Source: an uncultured Clostridia bacterium
GTDB lineage: Bacteria; Bacillota; Clostridia; TANB77; CAG-508
Assembly: GCA_934121925.1 (NCBI GenBank)
Contig: CAKOVK010000022.1
Coordinates: forward strand, 1 to 26,227
Length of the DNA stretch: 26,227 nucleotides
Direction of reading: 5' to 3'
Below the pieces are notes generated by a model that saw only the letters and a list, made by a program, of their open reading frames with translations, ran no database searches and had not been told where the DNA came from. Of this stretch, positions 7,313 through 16,289 are shown piece by piece; position 1 is the stretch's first letter, and every line of letters starts with the position of its first letter. The position numbers were made by a program, and so were the translations under genes.

Positions 7313-8056
7313 TTATTGTTTATACTCGTTATTACTCCATATTCCAGTATACTTATTATTGCCGTTTGTATATGTTCCTTCTCCATTAAACTGATTATTT
7401 GAAAAATCTCCTGTATATGTATCCCCATTAGCAAACATATATGTTCCTTTCCCTGACATTTTATCATCTAGCCAATTGCCGTCATATATATCATCATTAT
7501 TAAATGAATATTTTCCATATCCATTTTTCTTTCCGTTACTAAATGTTCCTTCATATGTTCCTTCCCCTATAATTATCAATTTACCTTGTCCGTGAATCAT
7601 ATCTTCATGAAACTCTCCTTCATATATACAACCATCGTTCCATTCATATTTTCCTTTACCTTCTCTTTTTCCATTAGTCATTGGTCCTGTATAAGTCCCA
7701 TTTGTCTCTGTTATTTCCTTGCTTATGGGTTCATCAACTATTCTTTGCTCTTCAGTACTTTCACCAGTTTTATAGCTATTTTTGTTTTGGTCTGTTATAT
7801 TAGATTCTGGAACATTGACAACAAATATAAGTGTTGTCATTATAATTATTATATTTCTGATTACTCCATAATTAGCAGAATAATATTTCTCCTCAAATTT
7901 CGATTTTATTTTTTTATTTATTGGTGGTAAAATAACTATTCCTGCCATTAGAATAAGAAGCGACGGTATTAATATTTGATTAAAATATGTCAAAGCAGAA
8001 CAAATTAAAAAAATCCCAATGAACCATGCCCAAAATTTTTTTGTTTTTTCTTTCAA
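7313..8056 (-). CDS. Membrane-anchored MORN-repeat protein, first gene of the Hxs operon
   Basis: Two N-terminal membrane segments (about residues 9-43) and a third near 66-82 are followed by about five and a half MORN repeats (122-245; e.g. YEGTFSNGKKNGYGKYSF, YTGDFSNNQFNGEGTY). MORN repeats commonly bind membranes or partner proteins. I chose the TTG start at 8056 (product 247 aa): GAGGGGG (8065-8071) lies eight bases before it, while the upstream in-frame ATG at 8083 has no ribosome binding site and is nearly at the predicted transcription start. It ends 12 bases before hxsA and so is co-transcribed. A role as scaffold for HxsA or its modified product is inference. Confidence 0.75.
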   Translation of the reverse strand: MKEKTKKFWAWFIGIFLICSALTYFNQILIPSLLILMAGIVILPPINKKIKSKFEEKYYSANYGVIRNIIIIMTTLIFVVNVPESNITDQNKNSYKTGESTEEQRIVDEPISKEITETNGTYTGPMTNGKREGKGKYEWNDGCIYEGEFHEDMIHGQGKLIIIGEGTYEGTFSNGKKNGYGKYSFNNDDIYDGNWLDDKMSGKGTYMFANGDTYTGDFSNNQFNGEGTYTNGNNKYTGIWSNNEYKQ

Positions 8057-8094
8057 TTTATTTTCCCCCTCGATAATTACCATATCTATATCAA

Positions 8095-8123
8095 TTTATA
8101 CCATAAAATCACATTTTTCTCAA
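8095..8123 (-). promoter_or_regulatory. Promoter of the Hxs operon
   Basis: On the minus strand TTGAGA (8118-8123) and TATAAA (8095-8100) are 17 nt apart. Transcription from about 8088 gives a 32-nt leader before the TTG start at 8056, consistent with the start choice there. Confidence 0.65.
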
Positions 8124-8143
8124 CAAATTTGGCAAAATTTGTT
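8122..8143. promoter_or_regulatory. Inverted repeat overlapping the -35 box, possible operator
   Basis: AACAAATTT-GGCA-AAATTTGTT: perfect 9-bp arms around four bases. Its edge overlaps the -35 box of the Hxs operon promoter, so it is a candidate binding site for a dimeric regulator. AT-rich inverted repeats arise by chance fairly easily, hence the modest confidence. Confidence 0.4.
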
Positions 8144-8351
8144 AATATAGCACATTATTTTTTTAACATCTTATACTTTAACTAGCAATATAGATTTTAA
8201 TATATAGAATATTATCAATAAATTTGAAATAATTATTAGAACTAAAGAAACTGTAGTATTAAAAAATATCAATATTTTTGGGATTTTTTATCAAATTTTA
8301 TTGATATTTTAAAAATATTATATATCCTACACTTTAATCTTGTGTCAATGT

Positions 8352-8377
8352 TGTCAAAATTCTCCGTCTCCATTGAT
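8352..8377. repeat. REP element copy 5
   Basis: TGTCAAAATTCTCCG then TCTCCATTGAT. It abuts the truncated 5' end of the SH3 pseudogene; the open frame of that remnant begins immediately after the REP. Confidence 0.75.
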
Positions 8378-9180
8378 ATCTATATAGTGGAAAATTCAAT
8401 TTAAGAACACGTAGAGGGAAGGCAACAGTTGAAGGTAATACAGTATATGTAGAAAAAGAAATATTTAGAGCTTATGCAAATTACAGTAAATTCTTTGCTT
8501 TTAAGAATGACAGAAGTATACAAGATAATACAGAAAAAAATGATACAGAATCAAAAAATACAAATGTAACAACAGCAGCTTACAATAGATATGTAAAAGT
8601 AAATACTTCATTAAATGTACGTTCTGGCCCTGGTACAGGTTATAGTATAGTCGGTAGAAAATACAATGGAGATAAAGTAACTGTATACAAAGAAAGTTCA
8701 AATTGGAGTAATATTGGAACAAATGAGTGGGTATCTAGTGATTACTTAACAGATAGCAATATACAACAGCCTATAAGTAATACAGTAGGGCAATATAAAA
8801 AACTAAAATCGACCACTACTTTATATTCAAATAGCAATTTAACTTGAACAAAATATACGTATTTAAAGAATACAAAAGTTAAGATATTGCAAAATGTGTC
8901 AAATACTGTAGATAGAATATATGTACCAGCAACTGGCAGATACGCTTATGTAGATAACTCTGCATTTGGAACGATAATAGTATCAGGCGTAAATCTAACA
9001 GGACAATACAAGAAATTTAAGAGCAATACAATAATATATTCTAATTCTAACCTGACTGGAGCAAAGTATTATTACTTGCCTAAAACAAGAGTAAAAGTTA
9101 TAGCAGACTATGGAAATGTTAATAAAATATATGTTCCAGCTACTGGAAGGTATGGTTTTGTTTCAGAAAATGTATATTAA
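8377..9180 (+). pseudogene. Truncated cell-wall hydrolase with SH3-type repeats
   Basis: One reading frame from 8377 to the TAA at 9178-9180, broken by an in-frame TGA at 8846-8848. The beginning (VEKEIFRAYANYSKFF) resembles the end of a GH73 glucosaminidase domain, which ought to be preceded by about 150 missing residues. Then comes a bacterial SH3 domain (YVKVNTSLNVRSGPG, later NEWVSSDYL), and two tandem repeats of about 60 residues that both contain RIYVPATGRY-like or KIYVPATGRY blocks. The TGA falls where the second repeat has GGA (SNLT-G-AKY versus SNLT-stop-TKY), a one-base change. No start codon with a ribosome binding site is seen. The C-terminal part from 8893 could be translated alone but has no convincing start. 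Confidence 0.75.
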
Positions 9181-9181
9181 T

Positions 9182-9213
9182 AAGGTGGGCAATTAAAATC
9201 GCCCACCTTTTGA
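9182..9213 (+). terminator. Terminator after the SH3 pseudogene
   Basis: Perfect 9-bp stem AAGGTGGGC (9182-9190) with GCCCACCTT (9201-9209) around a 10-nt loop, followed by a short T-run. It directly follows the TAA, as expected for a formerly functional gene. Confidence 0.75.
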
Positions 9214-9244
9214 AATAAATTAAATACACTTTTTTCAGTGCGTG

Positions 9245-9282
9245 TGTCAAAATTCTCCGTCCCTATTGGCACCTATTGGCAT
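9245..9282. repeat. REP element copy 6, overlapping the 3' end of the PrsW gene
   Basis: TGTCAAAATTCTCCG then TCCCTATTGGCACCTATTGGCA; read on the minus strand it has the two tandem TGNCAATNGG blocks seen in other copies. It supplies the stop codon and last residues of the PrsW-like gene. Confidence 0.75.
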
Positions 9283-10439
9283 TTATCAGCTTCTAATTTT
9301 TTAGCATCATCAATTTGTTTTAAGCCTAGGTTTATAAAGTATATTATTACAAACCAAGCAAGAACAGTCATTGCAATTTGTACTAAATAGTATGGTGCTT
9401 CAATAGGCATATCCCAAATACCATGTAGTACAACAGGGATTAAGCATATTAGCAAAAATCTTTTATCATTTAAGTGTTTTTTATCTAGTTTTTCAAATCC
9501 TTTTACATACATTAAAGCCGCGCCTTCTATTGCAGCCCAAGCAACATGGCCACCAGGTGCTAAGAAACCACGTAGTTTAATAATTTCTAGCATTGCTTGT
9601 AAACCGCTACTCATACCAAATTTTAATATATATCCTGCTGTTTCAAATGCTGCAAAACCAGCACCTACTGCAGCTCCAATAAGTAAACCATCTAATATAT
9701 AATTGCTTTTTTTACTTTTGAATAAGAATACTGCAACAATAACAGCTTTAGCTACTTCTTCTACTAATCCAATCATTAAAGCACCTTCATAAGTTTGAGT
9801 TGTTGCATTAGCTTCGAAATATGGTAGTGAGAAATAAAGAATTGCTAAGATTAATGATAGTGCTCCACCTAGTATAAAATATTTTATTACTTTATAAAAT
9901 GGTATATTCCTAAATAAGTTAATCTCAAAGAAAAATATAAGCACAGTTACTGGAATAGCGAATGCTGCTAACATAATCATAGCTGGCAAAAAATTTATAT
10001 TTCCATAATCTATAAATCCTATACGTGTAGGTATATACGCAATTATAAAGAATACTAGTATTTTAAAATACACCCATGCACTTGCTTTGTTTGGGTCAAT
10101 GTCTTCTATTTTTGGAGTTGTTTTTTCTGACCCACAAATAAATACTTCATCTAATTCTTCTTCTGTATGTTTTTTAAATGTATTTTTAAATAAATCTTTA
10201 AATTTTACATAGCTTTTAGATTGAGCACCTGTTATTTTATCTAAATGCTCGGTTATTACATTTGTAGCATTTTTCTTATTAATAGGATATCCACATTCTG
10301 GACAATTAGTTTCATCGCCCTTTAATTTTTGACCACATTCTGGGCACGTTTGCAAATTAATTTTAATCCCACAATGAGGACAAACTTTAGCACTTGATGA
10401 TATGCTTTCTCCACATTCATCACATTTTATTAATGCCAT
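9273..10439 (-). CDS. PrsW-type intramembrane metalloprotease with two zinc ribbons (388 aa)
   Basis: The N-terminus has two short zinc ribbons (C6/C9/C20/C23 and C32/C35/C46/C49). After a 70-residue linker come about eight membrane segments with the PrsW motifs: EEVAK at 227-231, FETAGY at 265-270, H298 and HGIWD at 339-343. PrsW of B. subtilis is a site-1 protease that cleaves an anti-sigma factor; the target here is unknown. The RBS (AAAGGAGGG) lies in the last codons of the zinc-ribbon gene upstream, and only one base separates the two genes. The final residues KCQ and the TAG come from a REP element, so the native C-terminus has probably been replaced. Confidence 0.85.
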   Translation of the reverse strand: MALIKCDECGESISSSAKVCPHCGIKINLQTCPECGQKLKGDETNCPECGYPINKKNATNVITEHLDKITGAQSKSYVKFKDLFKNTFKKHTEEELDEVFICGSEKTTPKIEDIDPNKASAWVYFKILVFFIIAYIPTRIGFIDYGNINFLPAMIMLAAFAIPVTVLIFFFEINLFRNIPFYKVIKYFILGGALSLILAILYFSLPYFEANATTQTYEGALMIGLVEEVAKAVIVAVFLFKSKKSNYILDGLLIGAAVGAGFAAFETAGYILKFGMSSGLQAMLEIIKLRGFLAPGGHVAWAAIEGAALMYVKGFEKLDKKHLNDKRFLLICLIPVVLHGIWDMPIEAPYYLVQIAMTVLAWFVIIYFINLGLKQIDDAKKLEADKCQ

Positions 10440-10440
10440 A

Positions 10441-11154
10441 TTATGCCCTCCTTTCAGTTAAAGTAGCTAAAATATGTTCTACTACGTTGTTAATTTCGGT
10501 AGTATTTGTATTTTCTTCTATTGAACCAACCATATAGACTTTGCCATTTACTAAAACAGCATATCTGTTATCTACTACCAAATGATTATTAATAGTATAG
10601 TTATACGCAAGCCCATAAACAGTTCTATTTCCGATAACTTGCGAAAGTAGATTAATTGTAATTCTAAGGTCAGGATAATATCCTCTCATATAATCTGTAA
10701 AACTACTTAAAAACTGTACTTCATTATTAAATTGGTCATATCTCCCAATAATTATATATGGTGCTAAAGCTCCTTGGCTATCAATATTTTTGCCTACATA
10801 TATGAATCCTTCTTTGTCTGTAGTTACTTTATAGTCACTAGGTATTTCGAATGAAATTCCTAGATAAGCATCTGTATATGTTGAATATCCATTATTTGAT
10901 GGTGTTGTTGGCTGTTCTGTTCCAGTACCAGTTCCAGTGTTACTGTTTTTATTAGATTGTTGAAAAAATAAAAGTACAGCAGCAACTATAATAAGTATTA
11001 TTGCTAAATATTTAAAATTTATTTTGCTTGTTGCTGTCCCACTTGGTTTACTATCGTTTACTTTTTTAGCTTTTAACTCATAACCACATTTAGGGCAAGA
11101 ATCAGCTTGATCACTTATTTGATTATTACATTCAGGGCATTTTATTAATGCCAT
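10441..11154 (-). CDS. Zinc-ribbon single-pass membrane protein of unknown function (237 aa)
   Basis: N-terminal zinc ribbon (C6/C9/C20/C23), a membrane segment at about 49-65 (LAIILIIVAAVLLFF), a Ser/Thr/Gly/Asn-rich linker, then a soluble domain from about residue 90 (FEIPSDYKV...) presumably outside the cell, somewhat like PsbP/lipoprotein-type domains whose role I cannot name. The first six residues (MALIKC) are identical to those of the PrsW-like protein that follows, and the two genes are one base apart, so they are co-expressed and possibly work together. The start has AAGGAGG at good spacing. Confidence 0.75.
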   Translation of the reverse strand: MALIKCPECNNQISDQADSCPKCGYELKAKKVNDSKPSGTATSKINFKYLAIILIIVAAVLLFFQQSNKNSNTGTGTGTEQPTTPSNNGYSTYTDAYLGISFEIPSDYKVTTDKEGFIYVGKNIDSQGALAPYIIIGRYDQFNNEVQFLSSFTDYMRGYYPDLRITINLLSQVIGNRTVYGLAYNYTINNHLVVDNRYAVLVNGKVYMVGSIEENTNTTEINNVVEHILATLTERRA

Positions 11155-11190
11155 AACATCATCCTCCTTTTTATATAATATATTTTAAGT

Positions 11191-11220
11191 ATAATATAAA
11201 TTGATAAAAATTTAAAGCAA
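11191..11220 (-). promoter_or_regulatory. Possible promoter for the zinc-ribbon/PrsW pair
   Basis: On the minus strand TTGCTT (11215-11220) and TATTAT (11191-11196) are 18 nt apart, ahead of the ribosome binding site of the gene starting at 11154. The -35 box lies within the terminator stem of the upstream gene. Weak consensus in very AT-rich DNA. Confidence 0.35.
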
Positions 11221-11258
11221 ACTACCAAAAAGTCAATGACATTTTGGTAGTTTGCTTT
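11214..11258. terminator. Terminator after the penicillin-binding protein gene
   Basis: Perfect 17-bp stem: AAAGCAAACTACCAAAA (11214-11230) with its complement at 11242-11258 around an 11-nt loop. It lies 20 bases after the PBP stop; stem ends are A/T-rich on both sides. Confidence 0.8.
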
Positions 11259-11278
11259 CTTACTAAACATATACTCCT

Positions 11279-13511
11279 TTAATATCCTGTTACTGTTTCT
11301 GTCTGCATTGTAACAGTAACAGCAGTTCCCTGTTCTACTTCTTTTCCTGATGGTATATTTTGATTTACTACTGTACCACTTCCATCTATTATTACATTCA
11401 AATTTGCTGCTTGTATAGAATTTACTACTTGTGCAGAAGACATTCCCTTCAAATTTGGAACATTTGCCTGTAATCTTATATTATTATTAGCTGTATATAA
11501 ATATATAGTTGAATTCTCTAATAAAGTTACTCCCGGTTTTGGCACTTGGTCTACAACTAAAGTAGTTGTAGCATCTTCATCACCTGTTATTTTTACCTTA
11601 AACCCTGCTGTTTTTAATGCTTCGGTAGCTTCTTCTATAGTTTTATTTCTTACATCTGGAAGCAAGTTACTTTTTAGTGTGGTTCCCTTTGTTGTGTTAC
11701 TATCACCTTCTGATGCAACTCCTATATATGGCAACACTTCTGATAGTATTTGTTTAACTACTGGTCCTGCTACTTGGCTACCTTGATGACTATCTCCTTT
11801 AGGGTTATATATTGTGACTAAAACAACCACTTGAGTATTAACTGTAGGTGACATTGCAATAAATGATGCTACATAACCTTGGTCTTCACTACCTGAAAGA
11901 GGTTCTGATGTACCTGTTTTTCCTCCTATTGAATAGCCTTTTATTTTAGCGTACTTACCTGTTCCATCATTTACTACATATTCTAGCATGTCCATCATTT
12001 TTTCTGCTGTTTCCTTAGATACAACTTGTCTTACTTTTTCTGGTTCAACTGTAGTTATTGCACCGGTATCAGTATTTTTAATTTCTTTAACTATACGAGG
12101 CTTGCATAGCACACCCTCGTTTGCTATTGAAGATACTGCAGTTATTAATTGAATTGGTGTAATAGTAAATCTTTGCCCAAAAGACATTGTAGCCAAGTTG
12201 AATTCGTTTATATTGTTTTCATCGAAAAATACACTATTTGATTCACCATAAAAATATGAATTAGTAGTATTAAATAATCCAAATCCTCTATAATATTTAT
12301 ACAATGTATGTGCACCTATTTTTTGTCCTAGCTGTATAAATGCAGGGTTACATGAATTTCCAAGTGCTTCTCTTAGGCTTTGTGAGCCGTGTGGGTCGTA
12401 ATATTTCCAGCATCGCATTTCTATTCCGGATACATTTTCAGAACCAGAGCAATAAAAGTCTGAGTGATTATCTGTTGTAACAATCCCCTCTTCTAGTCCG
12501 GCTGCTGCTGTAATAATTTTAAATGTCGATCCTGGTTCATATGTTTTTTGCACTGCCGAATTGTTCCACATACTATATAAACTATTACTTTTTTCTTCAG
12601 TTGATAAACTATCCCATGTTGCTTTTAATTCATCTGTGTTTATTGTATATGGTTCATTTAAATTATAATTGGGATATGTTGCCATTGCTAGAACATCTCC
12701 ATTAGATGGATTCATAATAATAACATTCCCACCATCTGCTTTATTATCCGTTACTGCTTGAGAAAGATATTTTTCTGCTATTGATTGAATATTTACATCT
12801 ATAGTAAGTGTAACATCATTTCCATTTTTTGCTGCAACATACGATTTTTGTCCATTTGGAATTTCTCCATTAATTGAGTCTGTTGAAGCTAGCACTTTAC
12901 CTGGTGTTCCGTGAAAGTATGTCATCTAGTGTATATTCTAATCCCATTCTTCCTGTGTTTTCTGCTCCTGTAAATCCAATTAAATTAGAAGCTAAGTTAT
13001 TATATGGATAATATCTTTTTATATCTTCTTCTATACTAATTCCAGATTTTACTTTATTTTCTTTTATCCAACTTTGTAATTTAGTTATCTTATCATTTTC
13101 TACTTTAGATGCAATTACAAAAGATGAGGTTTTTGTATTTAGTTTTTCTAAGGTTTCTGTATAATCCAATTCAAAAATATCGCTAAAAGTATGTGCTAAA
13201 ATCTCTTTATTAACTTCATCTCCATTAGAGTATTTTACTTCAGAAGGATTTACTGAGACTGTATCAACACTCGCACTTATTGCAAGAGCTTTTCCTGTAG
13301 AATCGTAAATTGTTCCTCTACTTGGTGTTATTGTTTTACTAGATAGCTGTCTTCTTACAGCTTCTTCCTTTAGCTCAGCTCCCTGCACAAATTGCAAAAA
13401 TCCTATTCTCAAGATTAACAAAATAAGGATTAAAAAGCCTACGCCCATGCTAATACGTAGCCTTTTCAATCCTATATTATCTATTTTTACAATTTTTCTT
13501 TTCCTTCCCAT
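11279..13511 (-). CDS. Class B penicillin-binding protein with two PASTA domains, +1 frameshift inside
   Basis: A peptidoglycan transpeptidase of the FtsI/PBP2B/SpoVD type. The first part (from 13511) has a basic start, one membrane anchor (GVGFLILILLILRIGFLQF) and the N-terminal domain; its frame closes at TAA (12897-12899). The second part, one base out of phase, has all three active-site motifs (STFK, SCN, KTG), then two PASTA domains. Skipping the C at 12911 joins them as LDDILS-G-TPGKV, the expected LSGTPG motif, giving 743 aa. The start is taken at 13511 because GAGGT lies seven bases before it; an ATG at 13529 has none. Two PASTA domains resemble division PBP2B more than one-PASTA SpoVD of Bacillus, but clostridial homologs vary. 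If the shift does not occur, the gene is dead. Confidence 0.85.
12909..12911 (-). other. CGG +1 frameshift site in the PBP gene
   Basis: Zero frame reads CTT TCA CGG AAC ACC AGG TAA. Skipping the C gives CTT TCA GGA ACA CCA GGT = L-S-G-T-P-G, the conserved motif. The P-site codon is TCA. Confidence 0.75.
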
Positions 13512-13587
13512 AGAAAATACCTCATTCAATCTAATTTAAGAAAATTGTATATTATTAAAGTTTAAAAATCAATGAAAATAGTAAAAT

Positions 13588-14079
13588 TTATTCTATAATT
13601 GAGATTTTATTGTCTTTTAAACTTTTCTGTACATCTATTACTCTTTGATTAGAAGAACCTTTCCAATGTAACGTAGGATTATGCAATGCATCTACATATT
13701 GCCCATCTACTAGTACATCTAAGTATTTTACAACTTCTGTATCTTTTAAATTTTTATCGAATTGGAAGCCTGTCCATGCCCATATATTTTTATTTGGGAA
13801 CTTTTCCTTAAATGCCTTTGCAAGTTTTGTTGTTCCTTCTATATTTTGTGGATGCATTGGCTCTCCACCTAAAATTGATAGTCCTTCTATGTTTTCATTC
13901 TCACATAATTTTAATACTCTGTTTATTGTTTCATCATTAAACTCTTTTCCACCTTTAAAATCATGTGTTTCTGGGTTGAAACATTTTTCACAATTAAATG
14001 CACATCCTTGCATAAATATAGACACTCTTACTCCTGGTCCATCTGAAATATCCATTTTTCTAATTTTATTATATCTCAT
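13588..14079 (-). CDS. nrdG: Anaerobic ribonucleotide reductase activating protein (163 aa)
   Basis: A radical SAM activase that generates the glycyl radical on NrdD. The cluster motif is near residue 26 (CAFNCEKC, C-X3-C-X2-C), followed by GGEP around 82-85 (SILGGEPM). Length is typical for NrdG. It starts 13 bases after nrdD on the same strand with AAAGGAC upstream of the ATG, so they form one transcription unit. Confidence 0.95.
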   Translation of the reverse strand: MRYNKIRKMDISDGPGVRVSIFMQGCAFNCEKCFNPETHDFKGGKEFNDETINRVLKLCENENIEGLSILGGEPMHPQNIEGTTKLAKAFKEKFPNKNIWAWTGFQFDKNLKDTEVVKYLDVLVDGQYVDALHNPTLHWKGSSNQRVIDVQKSLKDNKISIIE

Positions 14080-14092
14080 TTATATCAGTCCT

Positions 14093-16252
14093 TTATTCAT
14101 CATCTTTGTTATCTATGTGTAACACTCTTTCCTTAATTTCTTGTGTTCTTCCTTTATTCCAGAAATTAGTTCCTATGTATCCGCATGTTCTTCTTGCCAC
14201 ATTTAGTTTATTATGATCTCTATTTCCACAATTTGGGCAATACCATTCTAAATTGTCATCAATTAGTATTTCTCCTGTGTATCCGCATTCTTGGCAATAA
14301 TCTGATTTTGTATTTAATTCTGCATACATAATATTATCATATATAAATCTAATAATTTGTATAATAACTTCTAAGTTATCTTGTAAGTTAGGTGTTTCTA
14401 TATAAGATATTGCTCCACCTGGACTTAATGTTTGGAATTCACTTTCTAATTTTAATTTAGAAAATGCATCTATTTCTTCAAATACTGGTACATGATAAGA
14501 ATTTGTTATATATCCTCTGTCTGTAATTCCTTCTATTGTTCCAAATCTCTTTTTTAAACATTTTGCAAATTTATATGTTGTAGATTCAATTGGTGTGCCA
14601 TAAACACTATAATCAATATTTTCTACTTTTTTCCACTCTGAACATTTATCATTTAACTTTTGCATTACTTCTAAAGCAAACTCTTTTCCTTTTCCATTAT
14701 CTGTGTGACTACTTCCAGTCATATATTTAACACATTCATACAATCCTGCATATCCTAAAGAAATTGTAGAATATCCATCATGCAATAGTGGATGAATACT
14801 TTCACCTTTTTCTAACCTTGCTAATGCACCATATTGCCATAGTATTGGGGCAACATCACTTGTTGCCTTAGCTAATCTTTCATGTCTTAGCTTTAATGCT
14901 TTGTGGCAAAGTTCCAATCTCTCTTCATATATTTTCCAAAACTCATCTACTTCTCCACCTGAAGATAAAGCAACATCAACTAGATTTATAGTAACAACAC
15001 CTTGATTAAATCTACCATAATATTTTGGTTTATTTGTTTTTGGATCTACGTAAGGTGTTAAGAAAGAACGGCATCCCATACATGGATAGCAATTTCCATT
15101 TCCATTTTTATCTACTTTTAATTCTAGCATTTTCTTTTCTGATATATAATCTGGAACCATTCTTTTTGCTGTACACTCTGCTGCAAGTTCTGTTAAGTAC
15201 CAATATTTACTGTTTTTATGAATATTATCTTCTTCTAGCACATAAAGCAATTTTGGAAATGCTGGTGTTATATAAACTCCTTTTTCATTTTTCATTCCTT
15301 TTATTCTTTGCTTTAACATTTCTTCTATTATTAATGCCAATTCCTCTTTATACTCTGTTGTTTCTCCTAAGTACATGCACACACTCAAAAATGGAGCTTG
15401 TCCGTTTGTAGTTGTCATTGAATTTACTTGGTATTGGAATGTTTGCACACCATCTTTTATTTCTTTTTTAACATCTTCTTTTGCAAATTTTTCACATTGC
15501 TCTTTTGACAACTTTCTTTCTTCATATTTCTTTAAATATGAATTATAGCTGTCCCTTACAAATGGAGCCAAATGTGTCATTGTTACTGTTGCTCCACCAT
15601 ATTGGCTAGAAGTTACTGCTGTTATAATTTGAGTTGCTATTGTCATTGCTGTTAAAAATCTATGTGGCTTTTCAATCATTACTCCATTTATGTTAGTCCC
15701 ATTTTGCAACATATCTTCTAGGTTTATAAGGTCGCAGTTATGCAATGCATTTTGTGCAAAATAATCTGCATCATGAAAATGTATTATTCCTTCATCATGA
15801 GCTTTTACAATATCTTCAGGAAGTAAGAATCTTCTAGTAATATCTGTACTTGTGATTCCTGCCAAATAATCTCTTTGAGTTGTTACTATTTTTGAATTTT
15901 TATTTGAGTTTTCAGTATTCCAGTATTCGCTTTCTCCATCAATAAGTTCTTTTATTGATTGGTCTGTTGTGTTTGCTCTTCTTACTAAAGCTCTTGTATA
16001 ACGGTATGTAATATATTTTTTTGCAAGTTCATATTTACCTAATTCCATTAACTTTTTTTCAATTATATCTTGTATATCTTCTACCAATATTCTTGGCTTA
16101 TTTAATTCTTCTATATAAGCTATTATGCTCTTAATATCTTCTTTAATAGCTCTTTCTCTTCTAGGAACTTCATTATTAGCTTTTTCTATTGCTACTCTTA
16201 TTTTTTGTGGATCATAATCAACTATTGTTCCATCTCTTTTTATAATTTTCAT
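14093..16252 (-). CDS. nrdD: Anaerobic class III ribonucleoside-triphosphate reductase (719 aa)
   Basis: Makes deoxyribonucleotides without oxygen using a glycyl radical. An N-terminal ATP-cone (MKIIKRDGTIVDYDPQKI) for allosteric control is followed by the large catalytic domain. The C-terminus has the zinc site C653/C656/C672/C675 and the radical-bearing glycine G691 within RRTCGYIGTN. The gene is complete. AAGGGGG lies upstream of the ATG. It precedes its activase gene nrdG. A long perfect palindrome at 16295-16330, upstream of the start, may control it. Confidence 0.96.
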   Translation of the reverse strand: MKIIKRDGTIVDYDPQKIRVAIEKANNEVPRRERAIKEDIKSIIAYIEELNKPRILVEDIQDIIEKKLMELGKYELAKKYITYRYTRALVRRANTTDQSIKELIDGESEYWNTENSNKNSKIVTTQRDYLAGITSTDITRRFLLPEDIVKAHDEGIIHFHDADYFAQNALHNCDLINLEDMLQNGTNINGVMIEKPHRFLTAMTIATQIITAVTSSQYGGATVTMTHLAPFVRDSYNSYLKKYEERKLSKEQCEKFAKEDVKKEIKDGVQTFQYQVNSMTTTNGQAPFLSVCMYLGETTEYKEELALIIEEMLKQRIKGMKNEKGVYITPAFPKLLYVLEEDNIHKNSKYWYLTELAAECTAKRMVPDYISEKKMLELKVDKNGNGNCYPCMGCRSFLTPYVDPKTNKPKYYGRFNQGVVTINLVDVALSSGGEVDEFWKIYEERLELCHKALKLRHERLAKATSDVAPILWQYGALARLEKGESIHPLLHDGYSTISLGYAGLYECVKYMTGSSHTDNGKGKEFALEVMQKLNDKCSEWKKVENIDYSVYGTPIESTTYKFAKCLKKRFGTIEGITDRGYITNSYHVPVFEEIDAFSKLKLESEFQTLSPGGAISYIETPNLQDNLEVIIQIIRFIYDNIMYAELNTKSDYCQECGYTGEILIDDNLEWYCPNCGNRDHNKLNVARRTCGYIGTNFWNKGRTQEIKERVLHIDNKDDE

Positions 16253-16289
16253 TCCTAATTCCCCCTTATGTGCTTATTATTATATATCT

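Noticed and set aside
8846..8848. TGA read as glycine
   Set aside because: It would fit the repeat comparison, but tsaE and rimM end with TGA in ATGA overlaps, no other gene has an in-frame TGA, and the gene is already truncated; simple decay is enough.
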